64,000 bases of DNA from Streptomyces sp. CB02009 (GCF_001905825.1 NZ_LIVV01000006.1:496001-560000); one strand, 5' to 3'; counted from the stretch's first letter, positions 8,056 to 17,043 are shown. Numbers and translations: made by a program. The notes: generated by a model not told the origin, from the letters alone.

Positions 8056-11000
8056 CTAACGCTCCTGGTTGTAGGTACTGCCCGGGCCGAGGCCCGATCC
8101 GTTCGTGTCCGTTCCCGCGCTGCGTCCCTGCTGGACGCCTCGGCGCAGGTTGCTCAACCTGCCCCGCACGTCCTCGGGTGCGCGGGAGACCTGGGGGCCG
8201 CCCTGCGGGGTCTGCTCAGCCGTGCCCTCGACCAGGTTGGCCTTCGGGACCCGGCGGGGAAGGCCGGACGAGGTGACCCCGCCCGCCTTCGGGTCCTTGA
8301 GCTTCCCGGCCCGCTGCCAGCGCTCGTCGTTGGTCGAGCGCCATTCGTCGGTGGGGTCGGCGTCGTTCTGCTGCTGCTCCTGCGCCGGCTGCGCGGGCTT
8401 CGCCTGCTGCGGTGCCTGCTGCTGCGGCGCCTGCTGGGTCGGCGAGGCGACGCTGCCGCGGCGCGGCAGTCCGGCGTCGGTCAGCGCGTGACCGGCGTCC
8501 GGGGCGGCACTCGGGGTCGGACCCGGACGGTCGAAGCCTACGCGGTCGGCGGCCTGTTCGGGAGCGCTCGGGGCAGATTCCGATTCCGCTCCGAACGGCT
8601 GCTGGTAGCCGCCCTGGTAAGCGCTCTGATCCTGCCAGTCTCCCTGGTGGGACTGGGTATCGAACGCATTGCCGTACTGCTGGTGTTCGGTTCCCGGGGT
8701 CTCGTACGAAGCTTCCGCATAGCCCTGCTGCGGGTAGGCCTCGTAGCCCTGCTGCGGGTACGCGTAGCCGTCCTGCTGCTGCTGCGGGAACCCGGCCGCG
8801 TACTCCTGGCCGAACCCCTGCGACTGCTGAGGCTGCTGCGACTGCTGCTGCCCGTAGTCCTGCGCCGGGGCGTACTGCTCGGCCGGGTACTCGTGGCCCT
8901 GCTGCTGCCCGTACTCCTGCGCCTGGCCGTACTCCTGGCCCTGCTGCCCGTACTCGTCCGGCTGCTCCGCCTCGTCGCGGAAGAGCGGCCGGTCGCCACC
9001 CTGCGCCTGGGCCTCCAGGGCGGCACGCCGCCCCTCGCGCTTGAGCGAGCGGTCGACCGGGTCGAGCTGGTGCTCCTCCTCGGCCGGCTGCTCGTAGCGG
9101 GAGTCGTCGAAGCCGAGGTCGGCGGCGGTCAGCATCGGCTGCTGCTGCGGCGGGGCGCTCTCGAAGGCGTTCGGCTGGTGCTGCTGCGGAATGATCTGGG
9201 AGACCGTGAAGTCGTCCTGGATCGGCTGCTCGCCACCGCCACCGTGCGTGATCGCGTCCGGCAGCATGACGAGCGAGGTCGTACCGGCCTGCTCGCCCGA
9301 GGGGCGCAGCTGGACCCGGATGCCGTGGCGGTCGGCGAGCCGGCCGACCACGAAGAGGCCCATGCGCTGCGAGACGGCCGCGTCCACGGTCGGCGGGTTG
9401 GCCAGCTTGTGGTTGATGTCCGCGAAGTCCTCGGCGGTGAGGCCGATGCCCTTGTCGTGGATCTCGACCATCACACGGCCGTCGGGGAGACGGGTCGCGG
9501 TGACGCGGACCTTGGTCTGCGGGGAGGAGAACGTGGTGGCGTTCTCCAGGAGCTCGGCGAGCAGGTGCACGAGGTCGGTCACGGCCTGGCCGTGGATCTC
9601 GGCCTCCGGCACGCCGGCGAGCTCGATGCGCTCGTACTGCTCCACCTCGGAGGAGGCGGCGCGCATGACGTCGACCAGCGGGACCGGCTGGTCCCAGCGG
9701 CGGCCCGGCTCCTCGCCGGCGAGGACGAGGAGGTTCTCGCCGTTGCGGCGCATACGGGTCGCGAGGTGGTCCAGGCGGAAGAGGTTCTCCAGCTGGTCCG
9801 GGTCGGCCTCGTTGTTCTCCAGGTCGGTGATGAGGGTCAGCTGGCCCTCGATCAGCGACTGGTTGCGGCGCGAGAGGTTGGTGAAGATCGCGTTGACGTT
9901 GCCCCGGAGCATGGCCTGCTCGGCGGCGAGCCGGACGGCCTCGCGGTGGACCTGGTCGAAGGCGCGGGCGACCTCGCCGATCTCGTCCTGCGTGTCGATC
10001 GGGATCGGCTGCACGCGGGTGTCGACGCGGCCGGGTTCGGCGCGGGACAGCTGGTCGACCAGCATCGGCAGGCGCTGCTCGGCGATGCCGAAGGCGGCGG
10101 TCCGCAGCTGCGACATGGCGCGGCTCATCTGGCGGGCCATCATCCCGGCGAGGATGAAGGCGGCGAGCAGGGCGATGACGACGATGCCGCCGTTGACCCA
10201 GGCGTCCGTCTTCGCCTCGTCGGAGATCTTGATCGCCTCGGCCACGGCCTTGTCGACCAGGGCCTTCTCGACCTCGGAGTAGCCCTCGAACTTGGCGGTG
10301 GCGATCGCCACCCAGGACTCGGCCGTGATGCCCTTGGCCTTGAGCGACGCGAGGCCGTCGGGGTCCTTGGCGGTGCCGATCGCGGTGGCCGCCCCCGAGT
10401 AGACGGAGCCGTCCTTGCCCTTGGGCAGGTCGAGGCCGGCGGCCTGCATCTGCTTGGCGCCCGCGGCGGCCTTGCCCGCCATGACCTTCTTCAGCATCTC
10501 GACGTCCTCGGGCATACCACCGGAGGAGAACTCGCCGAGGGCGATCTGCTCCAGGTAGTTGTACGAGTTGAACGCCACGGACTGCTGGGCGAAGACGGCT
10601 TCGGTGCGGCTGGGCCGGACCAGGAGCTGGGTGCCTATGGAGCGCTGGAGGGACTCGGCGCCCTTGGCCAGCTGGATGGCGTAGACGCTGCGGCCGTAGG
10701 CCGTGACGTTGCCGGTGCCGAGGCCGAGCTCGTTGGAGAACTCGGTGAGGTAGTGCTGGACGCCGGTGTACTGGAGCTGGGTGTTCACCGGGTCGAGGGA
10801 GCGGGTGTACGCGGCCTTGCGCAGCGCCTCGAGCTTCGGCTCCTCCTCGCGGAAGAGGTTCAGCCGGCGCTCCAGGCCCTGGCCCGAGGGCAGGTCCTTG
10901 GCGGCCTCGTCGAACTTCACCTTGGCGGCGTCGGTCGCGGCGTACGCCTTCGTGACCTCGTCGCTCTTGCGGTCCTCGGCGGTCTTCGCCGCCAGCAGGG

Positions 11001-11349
11001 GGGCCGCGGTGAGGTCGCGCTCGTTGAGCAGAGCGGTGCTGTACTCCGATGCGGCGCGCACGATGAGCGCCGTCTTCTCGGCGTCCTGCGCCTCCTGCCA
11101 GGTGTCGATCGACCCCTTGACCTGGAAGCCGCCCATGACGAGGCCGACCAGCACGGGTATGCAGAGGATCGCGTTCAGCCTGGTGGGCACCCGCCAGTTG
11201 CGGGGCGAAAGCTTGCTGGAGCTGCCCGGTGCGGGGGCCACGGCAGGCTGCGTCACGGGCACGTCCGCGGGCGACATCGCCGTGCGCGACGGCGGGGTGA
11301 AGTTGCCCCGTGTCTCCTGCTCCGCGGAGCTTTCCTTGCTGCGCCTCAC
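8056..11349 (-). CDS. cvnA: Conservon sensor-kinase-like membrane protein CvnA (accE-proximal copy)
   Basis: 1097 aa, GTG start. Order: basic cytoplasmic tail with NWRVPTRLNAIL, TM1 about 57-77, a roughly 300-residue extracytoplasmic region, TM2 about 385-407, HAMP, a dimerisation helix with RLDHLATRMRRNGENLL (the His is a candidate phosphosite), an HATPase domain with ELLENATTFSS and EIHDKGIGL near 630 and GLFVVGRLADRHG, then a long C-terminal tail from about 740 rich in Q, Y, E and P with repeated EYGQ and PQQGY. No partner response regulator lies beside it; CvnB, CvnC and CvnD follow instead. Probably the membrane input of the conservon complex. The signal is unknown. Confidence 0.9.
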   Translation of the reverse strand: MRRSKESSAEQETRGNFTPPSRTAMSPADVPVTQPAVAPAPGSSSKLSPRNWRVPTRLNAILCIPVLVGLVMGGFQVKGSIDTWQEAQDAEKTALIVRAASEYSTALLNERDLTAAPLLAAKTAEDRKSDEVTKAYAATDAAKVKFDEAAKDLPSGQGLERRLNLFREEEPKLEALRKAAYTRSLDPVNTQLQYTGVQHYLTEFSNELGLGTGNVTAYGRSVYAIQLAKGAESLQRSIGTQLLVRPSRTEAVFAQQSVAFNSYNYLEQIALGEFSSGGMPEDVEMLKKVMAGKAAAGAKQMQAAGLDLPKGKDGSVYSGAATAIGTAKDPDGLASLKAKGITAESWVAIATAKFEGYSEVEKALVDKAVAEAIKISDEAKTDAWVNGGIVVIALLAAFILAGMMARQMSRAMSQLRTAAFGIAEQRLPMLVDQLSRAEPGRVDTRVQPIPIDTQDEIGEVARAFDQVHREAVRLAAEQAMLRGNVNAIFTNLSRRNQSLIEGQLTLITDLENNEADPDQLENLFRLDHLATRMRRNGENLLVLAGEEPGRRWDQPVPLVDVMRAASSEVEQYERIELAGVPEAEIHGQAVTDLVHLLAELLENATTFSSPQTKVRVTATRLPDGRVMVEIHDKGIGLTAEDFADINHKLANPPTVDAAVSQRMGLFVVGRLADRHGIRVQLRPSGEQAGTTSLVMLPDAITHGGGGEQPIQDDFTVSQIIPQQHQPNAFESAPPQQQPMLTAADLGFDDSRYEQPAEEEHQLDPVDRSLKREGRRAALEAQAQGGDRPLFRDEAEQPDEYGQQGQEYGQAQEYGQQQGHEYPAEQYAPAQDYGQQQSQQPQQSQGFGQEYAAGFPQQQQDGYAYPQQGYEAYPQQGYAEASYETPGTEHQQYGNAFDTQSHQGDWQDQSAYQGGYQQPFGAESESAPSAPEQAADRVGFDRPGPTPSAAPDAGHALTDAGLPRRGSVASPTQQAPQQQAPQQAKPAQPAQEQQQNDADPTDEWRSTNDERWQRAGKLKDPKAGGVTSSGLPRRVPKANLVEGTAEQTPQGGPQVSRAPEDVRGRLSNLRRGVQQGRSAGTDTNGSGLGPGSTYNQER

Positions 11350-11517
11350 TCGACCAACAACCTCTCGGCGTCGGCACCTACGTTGTGCCGGTGTTTCGTT
11401 CAGGGCCGTACTACTCGGGAGTTCATGAATTGCAGCACGTGAAGGGGGTCGGTTCCAAACAGTGGGACGCGGCCGGTTTCACGGGCCTGAGGCTCGTATA
11501 AAACGGGCATAAAGAGC

Positions 11518-11541
11518 GAGCCCCGTCAAAAGACGGGGCTC
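11518..11541 (-). terminator. Terminator of the second conservon
   Basis: Perfect 10-bp inverted repeat GAGCCCCGTC (11518-11527) and GACGGGGCTC (11532-11541) around a 4-nt loop, with T-rich sequence following on the minus strand. It lies about 150 nt beyond the second cvnD and just upstream of the first cvnA leader, so it separates the two operons. Confidence 0.8.
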
Positions 11542-11687
11542 AGGTGAGCGCAGCGGCACCGATCGAATGCGTCGGGTGTCCGAGGCGCCCCAATTCTCTG
11601 TCGAAATGTTATGAACGCGCGGGCGGTCGTGTCGAACGACACAGACCGCCCCTCGCGTGGCATAGGACAACCGCCCTGGTCGTCCGA

Positions 11688-12269
11688 CTACTTGAGCCGG
11701 GCCATGAGGGCGTGCTCGACCAGGGTGATGAGCGCGCTCTTGGCGTCGGCGCGGTGCCGGGCGTCGGTGGTGATGATGGGGGTGCCGGGGCCGATCTGGA
11801 GGGCCTCGCGGACCTCTTCCGGCTGGTAGGGCTGTGCGCCGTCGAAGCCGTTGAGGGCGATGACGAAGGGCAGGCCGCTGTTCTCGAAGTAGTCGACCGC
11901 GGGGAAGCAGTCGGCGAGGCGGCGGGTGTCGACGAGGACGACGGCGCCGATGGCGCCGCGGACCAGGTCGTCCCACATGAACCAGAAGCGGTCCTGACCG
12001 GGCGTACCGAAGAGGTACAGGATCAGGTCCTGGTCCAGGGTGATGCGGCCGAAGTCCATGGCGACGGTCGTCGTCGTCTTGCCACCGGTGTGCGTGAGGT
12101 CGTCGATACCCGCCGAGGCGGACGTCATCACGGCCTCGGTACGCAGCGGGTTGATCTCGGAGACGGCGCCGACGAACGTGGTCTTGCCCACGCCGAAGCC
12201 ACCCGCCACCACGATCTTCGCGCTGGTGGTTGAACGGGCCGCGCCGCCGCTAGAGCTTGCGAAGTCCAC
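11688..12269 (-). CDS. cvnD: Conservon GTPase CvnD (second copy)
   Basis: 193 aa, nearly identical to the CvnD encoded at 6429-7010. P-loop GGFGVGKT at 23-30, FGTPGQDRF switch II, and the same NGFD in place of the G4 Lys motif. GTG start at 12269, overlapping cvnC by 20 nt exactly as in the other conservon. The four amino-acid changes are conservative or in a loop (THTGGKT against THTGDKK), so the two GTPases could be interchangeable between the complexes. Confidence 0.9.
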   Translation of the reverse strand: MDFASSSGGAARSTTSAKIVVAGGFGVGKTTFVGAVSEINPLRTEAVMTSASAGIDDLTHTGGKTTTTVAMDFGRITLDQDLILYLFGTPGQDRFWFMWDDLVRGAIGAVVLVDTRRLADCFPAVDYFENSGLPFVIALNGFDGAQPYQPEEVREALQIGPGTPIITTDARHRADAKSALITLVEHALMARLK

Positions 12270-12654
12270 TGAGCACCCTTTCGAGCAGAGTCACGTCCGG
12301 CGTGCCGCCGGTCTCTCCGTTGCCCGGCTGGTGGATCGCCACCATGCCGGCCTCCGCCAGGTCGGCGACGAGGATGCGGGCGACACCGAGGGGCATCGAC
12401 AGCAGCGCCGACACCTCGGCCACCGACTTGACCTCACGGCACAGGTGGCAGATCCGCTGGTGTTCCGGGAGGAGCGTGGCGAGGTGCGCCGGGTCGGCCG
12501 TGGTGCTGACCAGTGCCTCGATGGCGAGCTGGTAGCGCGGCCGGGTCCGGCCGCCGGTCATCGCGTACGGACGCACCAGCGGCTGGTCGCCCTCATGTCC
12601 GTACTCGTCGACTGAGGCGCCGTACGGATCGTGAGAGGCGGGGGGCGGGGTCAT
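12250..12654 (-). CDS. cvnC: Conservon DUF742 protein CvnC (second copy)
   Basis: 134 aa from the ATG at 12654, with GGAGG 4-5 nt upstream. It lacks the long Q/S-rich N-terminal extension of the first CvnC and starts with a short acidic segment before LVRPYAMTGGRTRP. The DUF742 core EHQRICHLCREVKSVAEVSA and PLGVARILVADLAEAG is conserved. It overlaps cvnD by 20 nt. Confidence 0.88.
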   Translation of the reverse strand: MTPPPASHDPYGASVDEYGHEGDQPLVRPYAMTGGRTRPRYQLAIEALVSTTADPAHLATLLPEHQRICHLCREVKSVAEVSALLSMPLGVARILVADLAEAGMVAIHQPGNGETGGTPDVTLLERVLSGLRKL

Positions 12655-12740
12655 GAATCCTCCGGGCGTGACAGCAAACCTTCTGCCGTCTGATGGGGCC
12701 GGTGGGGGGCCGGGTGGGGCGGCCGGACGGATAACGGTGC

Positions 12741-12770
12741 CAGGGCGGTACGGAGGGGCGTACCGCCCTG
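12741..12770 (-). other. Stem-loop between cvnB and cvnC (second conservon)
   Basis: Perfect 12-bp inverted repeat CAGGGCGGTACG (12741-12752) and CGTACCGCCCTG (12759-12770), with a 6-nt loop, in the 159-nt gap between cvnB and cvnC. Its sequence is unlike the hairpin at 7585-7616 but the position is the same. Possible intra-operon attenuator or mRNA stabiliser. Confidence 0.6.
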
Positions 12771-12813
12771 TCGATCGGTCGTGCGGTGGGGTTCTGTCCC
12801 GGAGGCGAACCGG

Positions 12814-13236
12814 CTAGTGGAGCAGGCTTCCCTGGAGCTCCGCGCGGAGGTCCGGGGTGAGGACACTGCCGGCCCGGTCGACCAGCAGCGTCATCTCGTA
12901 GCCGACGAGGCCGATGTCGCACTCGGGGTGCGCGAGCACGGCCAGCGACGAACCGTCGGAGACCGACATGAGGAAGAGGAAGCCGCGCTCCATCTCCACC
13001 ACGGTCTGCGCGACGGGGCCCCCCTCGAAGATCCGGGACGCACCCGCGGTCAGCGAGGTCAGTCCGGACGCGACCGCCGCCAGCTGGTCGGCACGGTCGC
13101 GGGGGAATCCTTCGGACATGGCCAGCAGGAGTCCGTCGGCGGAGACCACCACCGTGTGGGACACCCCAGGGGTGTTGTCCACGAAGTTGGTGATCAACCA
13201 GTTCAGATTCTGCGCCGCCTGGCTCATCGCGTTCAA
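12814..13236 (-). CDS. cvnB: Conservon roadblock/LC7 protein CvnB (second copy)
   Basis: 140 aa if the rare TTG at 13236 is used. AGGAG sits 6 nt before this TTG but 15 nt before the ATG at 13227, so TTG is favoured, and it abuts the cvnA stop as in the first conservon. Roadblock core is the same as in the first copy (MSQAAQNLNWL, VSADGLLLAMSEG, TPDLRAELQGSLL). Expected to partner the CvnD GTPase beneath the CvnA sensor. Confidence 0.88.
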   Translation of the reverse strand: MNAMSQAAQNLNWLITNFVDNTPGVSHTVVVSADGLLLAMSEGFPRDRADQLAAVASGLTSLTAGASRIFEGGPVAQTVVEMERGFLFLMSVSDGSSLAVLAHPECDIGLVGYEMTLLVDRAGSVLTPDLRAELQGSLLH

Positions 13237-16200
13237 CTAACGCTCCTGCTGATGGTTCGGACCGAGGTGGTGATTACCCGTGGTCGAGTTACCTGCCTGC
13301 CGGCCCTGCTGGATACCGCGGCGCAGATTGGTCAGCCGGCCGCGGACGTCGTCGGGTGCACGCGAGACCTGGGGGCCGGCCGAGTGGGCCTGCTCCTGTG
13401 CGGTCCCGGGTACGAGGTTGGCCTTCGGCACACGCCGGGGAAGACCAGAGGTGGTGACACCGCCGGCCGCGGGCTTGCGCACCCGCTCGGCCTGGCGCAC
13501 CAGCTCGTCGTTGGGCGAGGTCCGCCAGGCGGCCCCGCCGTTCTGGCGGCCGTCGGCCGGGTCACCGGCCGGACGCTGCGCCGGAGCGGACGGCTGCGGC
13601 GCGGCCGGGGCCTGCGCCTGCTGCTGTGCCTGCTGCTGGGCCTGCTCCTGGTGGAACCAGTTGGTCTCCAGCGTGTCGTACAGCGGCGTACGGCCGTCAC
13701 CCGCGCCCGCGCCCGCCGGCGGCAGGGCCTCCGGACGGCGGGGCTGCTGGAGCTGCGGCTGCTGGCCCTGCGGCTGACGCTGCTGCGGCTGGACCGGCTC
13801 CGGGCGCTGGGCGCCGAAGTCGCCGCCGGTGCGCTGGCGCGGGGCCGGCGGCTGCGGGGCCTGCTGCTGCGCCTGCGGCACATAGGGCTGCCGGCCGAAC
13901 TGCTGCTGCTGGCCGCCCTGGAAGCCCTGCTGCTGCGGGGCCTGCTGCGGTGCCTGCTGCGGTGCGCCGAAGTCGGGCCGCGCGAACTGGCCCGTGGAGC
14001 CGGGGCCCTGCGGGGCGCCGAAGTCGGGGCGCGGGAACTGCGCCGTCGACGCCGGGTCCTGGGCACCGCCCTGGTACGCCTGCGGGGCCTGCTGCTGCGG
14101 GGCCTGCTGCGGACGGCCCTGCGACTGCGGGGCGCCGAAGTCGGGACGCGGGAACTGACCCGTGGAGCCGGGGCCCTGGGGCGCCGGGAACGAGCCGGTC
14201 GTCTCCGGGTCCTCGTGACCGCGCGGCGCGTCCAGCGGGGACATCTCCTGCTGCGGGCGGCGGACCGGCTGCTGGGCCTGGTCGTTGCCCCAGCTCGCGC
14301 CCTGCGGGCGCTGCTGCTGGGGGTTGCCACCCGGCAGCTCGGCGCGCGGGAACTCGAACCCACCGGTCTGCGCGGCACCCTGGCCCTGCGGCGCGTGCTG
14401 CGGGGCGCCGGGTCCGGCCTGCGGGGCGCCCTGGCTGCCCCACACGTCCGTACGGGACGGGATGGCGCTCGCGGCGCCGCCGATGAGACCGCCGCCACCG
14501 GGGCCCGGCCGCAGCGGATCGCCGCTCTGCGGGGCCTGGGGGGCCTGCGGCAGCTGACCGGTCCGGTCGAGGGAGGCGTTCTGCGGCTGCGGGGTGCGGG
14601 ACTGCGGGGCACCCTGCGGGCCGCCGGCGAGCGGCGCGCCGTCACGGGCGGGCAGCGCGGGCCGGGGACCGCTCGTACCGACCTGGCCGCGCGGAGCGCC
14701 GCCGCCGAGCAGGCCGCCCGAGGGCGCACCGCCCTGGCCCGGACGTCCGCCGGGGCCACCGGCCGCGCCGGGACCGGCGGGGAGCCGGCCGCCCGGGGCG
14801 GAGGCGCCGGGCGGCATCGCGCCCTGGCCGCCGGCACCCGGCTTGGGCATCGGCTTCTTGCCGCCTTGGGCGACGTCGACCGGCAGCATGACGAGCGCGG
14901 TGGTGCCGCCCGAGTCGGAGGGGCGCAGCTGGATGCGGATGCCGTGTCGCAGGGACAGGCGGCCGACCACGAAGAGACCCATGCGGCGGGAGACGGAGAC
15001 GTCCACGGTGGGCGGCGACGCGAGCCGCTCGTTGATCGCGGCGAGGTCCTCGGGGGAGAGGCCGATGCCGGTGTCGTGGATCTCGACGAGCACCCGGCCG
15101 TCGGGCAGCGCGTGACCGGTGACCCGGACCTTCGTCTGCGGCGAGGAGAACGAGGTGGCGTTCTCGAGCAGCTCGGCGAGGAGGTGGACGAGGTCGTTGA
15201 CGACCCGGCCGGCGACCTCGGTCGCGGGGACCGAGGCGAGTTCGATGCGCTCGTACTGCTCCACCTCGGAGGCGGCGGCACGGAGCACGTCGACCAGCGG
15301 GACCGGGCGGGTCCAGCGGCGGCCGGGCTCCTCACCGGCGAGGACGAGGAGGTTCTCACCGTTACGGCGCATACGCGTCGCGAGGTGGTCGAGCTTGAAG
15401 AGCGAGGACAGCTGGTCCGGGTCGGCCTCGCGCGACTCCAGTTCGGAGATGAGCGAGAGCTGACGCTGGATGAGGCCCTGGGAACGGCGCGAGAGGTTGG
15501 TGAACATCGCGTTGACGTTGCCCCGGAGGAGGGCCTGCTCGGCGGCGAGGCGGACGGCCTCGCGGTGCACGTCGTCGAAGGCCGCGGCCACCTGGCCGAT
15601 CTCGTCCCGGGAGTGCACACCGACGGACTCGACGGAGGTGTCGACGTCCTGCGGGTCGGACTCGGAGAGCTGCTTGACGAGCTCGGGCAGGCGTTCCTGG
15701 GCGACCTTGGTCGCGGTGTCCTGGAGCCGGCGCAGCGAGCGGATCATGGACCGGGCCACGACGAAGGCGCCGATGAGCGAGACGCCGAGGACGAGGAGGA
15801 TCAGCGCACCGTTGACGATGGCGTCCCGCTGCGACTCCTGGCGGAGCTCACGGGCCAGGCTCTCCATGTCGCCGAGCAGACCGCGCTCGATGCGGTTCAT
15901 GGTGGCGATCTTGGTGCCGTACTCGTCGGTGAAGTTCAGGTGACCGCGCTTGTCGCCGGTCTTCATGGCGTTGTCCATGTTGAGGACACGCTCGGCGTAC
16001 TTCTCGGCGGCGGTGATCGACGGGTTGCCGGAGTTGAGGGACGCGAGGCGCTCGGTGGCGTCGCCGCCGGTCGACTCGTAGATCGCCTGGAAGGACTGGA
16101 GCTCGCGGCCCTCGGAGTTGAGCGCGGCCTCGGCGTAGAGGCGGTCACCCTGCTGGATGTCGCCGGACGTCCGGTCGCTCGGCGGCAGCGCCGCGGCGAT

Positions 16201-17043
16201 GATCGCCTGCTGGATGGAGGCGTACTCCTTGGCGGACGAGAACGCGGCGAGCGCGCGGGTCCGCTTGATCATCTCGGGGTTGCTGGTCGCCTGCGCCATG
16301 TCCTGGGACAGGCTGAGCAGCGAGCGGATGAGACGGCTGTACGCCTCGACCGTCACCGAGTGGGAGACGTCCTTCTCGTACGCGTTGCTCCGGATCGTGT
16401 GCAGACCGCTGACCTGCGAGGCGATCTGGTTGACGTTCTGCCGGATGCTGCGCAGCGCCTCGTCGCCCTCGGTGGCCGGGATGGCCTCCGTGGCCTGGAG
16501 GAAGGCCTTGTACTCGAGGTCCGTCTTACGGCGCGGGTTGGCGACCTGGTAGTCGCTGACCGGGCGGCCGTTGGAGAGCGGACCCGCGGAGAGGTCGCGC
16601 TCGGACTGGAGGGCCTGCGCGAGGTCGGTGGCCTCTCGGGTCAGCTTGGTGAGCAGCTGCATGTGGTCGAGCTGCTCCATGTCCTGGAGCGACTCGCTGA
16701 TGCGGATGCCGCCCAGGGTGGTCGCGGCGACCACGGGGAGGGTGAGGAGCGCGACCAGGCGCGTGGAGATGCGCCAGTTGCGCAGGGCTATTCGAGGTCC
16801 GACCTCGTTCTCGGCCCGGACCTTGGGGGGTGCGTCGGACGGCTCGGCGGACGCGGCCGCGGCGCTCGCGCGCCTGCCGCCGTCACCGCCCTCGCCGGAC
16901 GGGCCCTGACCCTGGTTCGGGGTGTGCGAGGCCGAGGGACCGCGGTCGGTCCCGGCACGCGGTTCCTGCTCCGCCGGAGCATCCGCTCGGCCCTGACGGG
17001 CCTGGGGAGACCCCGAGCCATCCCTCTTGAAACGTCCCTGCAC
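13237..17043 (-). CDS. cvnA: Conservon sensor-kinase-like membrane protein CvnA (second copy)
   Basis: 1268 aa, GTG start. A roughly 90-residue charged and proline-rich cytoplasmic N-terminus, TM1 about 92-112, an extracytoplasmic helical sensor of about 290 residues (nitrate-sensor-like layout), TM2 about 400-425, HAMP, a dimerisation helix with KLDHLATRMRRNGENLL, HATPase with LLENATSFSS and EIHDTGIGLSPEDL near 650, then a 520-residue tail rich in P, Q and G from about 740. The tail holds repeats of the type STGQFxRPDFGAPQ. The catalytic region is close to the first CvnA, while the sensor and tail differ strongly, so the two likely sense different signals. Confidence 0.9.
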   Translation of the reverse strand: MQGRFKRDGSGSPQARQGRADAPAEQEPRAGTDRGPSASHTPNQGQGPSGEGGDGGRRASAAAASAEPSDAPPKVRAENEVGPRIALRNWRISTRLVALLTLPVVAATTLGGIRISESLQDMEQLDHMQLLTKLTREATDLAQALQSERDLSAGPLSNGRPVSDYQVANPRRKTDLEYKAFLQATEAIPATEGDEALRSIRQNVNQIASQVSGLHTIRSNAYEKDVSHSVTVEAYSRLIRSLLSLSQDMAQATSNPEMIKRTRALAAFSSAKEYASIQQAIIAAALPPSDRTSGDIQQGDRLYAEAALNSEGRELQSFQAIYESTGGDATERLASLNSGNPSITAAEKYAERVLNMDNAMKTGDKRGHLNFTDEYGTKIATMNRIERGLLGDMESLARELRQESQRDAIVNGALILLVLGVSLIGAFVVARSMIRSLRRLQDTATKVAQERLPELVKQLSESDPQDVDTSVESVGVHSRDEIGQVAAAFDDVHREAVRLAAEQALLRGNVNAMFTNLSRRSQGLIQRQLSLISELESREADPDQLSSLFKLDHLATRMRRNGENLLVLAGEEPGRRWTRPVPLVDVLRAAASEVEQYERIELASVPATEVAGRVVNDLVHLLAELLENATSFSSPQTKVRVTGHALPDGRVLVEIHDTGIGLSPEDLAAINERLASPPTVDVSVSRRMGLFVVGRLSLRHGIRIQLRPSDSGGTTALVMLPVDVAQGGKKPMPKPGAGGQGAMPPGASAPGGRLPAGPGAAGGPGGRPGQGGAPSGGLLGGGAPRGQVGTSGPRPALPARDGAPLAGGPQGAPQSRTPQPQNASLDRTGQLPQAPQAPQSGDPLRPGPGGGGLIGGAASAIPSRTDVWGSQGAPQAGPGAPQHAPQGQGAAQTGGFEFPRAELPGGNPQQQRPQGASWGNDQAQQPVRRPQQEMSPLDAPRGHEDPETTGSFPAPQGPGSTGQFPRPDFGAPQSQGRPQQAPQQQAPQAYQGGAQDPASTAQFPRPDFGAPQGPGSTGQFARPDFGAPQQAPQQAPQQQGFQGGQQQQFGRQPYVPQAQQQAPQPPAPRQRTGGDFGAQRPEPVQPQQRQPQGQQPQLQQPRRPEALPPAGAGAGDGRTPLYDTLETNWFHQEQAQQQAQQQAQAPAAPQPSAPAQRPAGDPADGRQNGGAAWRTSPNDELVRQAERVRKPAAGGVTTSGLPRRVPKANLVPGTAQEQAHSAGPQVSRAPDDVRGRLTNLRRGIQQGRQAGNSTTGNHHLGPNHQQER
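13960..14185 (-). repeat. Repeats encoding QFxRPDFGAPQ in the cvnA tail
   Basis: Three near-copies of a roughly 45-50 bp unit on the minus strand, near 13965-14010, 14015-14060 and 14130-14180. Each encodes a peptide close to STGQFPRPDFGAPQ. The third is separated from the others by Q-rich spacer. This is coding repeat DNA and prone to slippage. Confidence 0.7.

Noticed and set aside
13960..14185. CRISPR-like repeat array in the conservon region.
   Set aside because: Repeats are coding, in frame, imperfect and without uniform spacers or cas genes.
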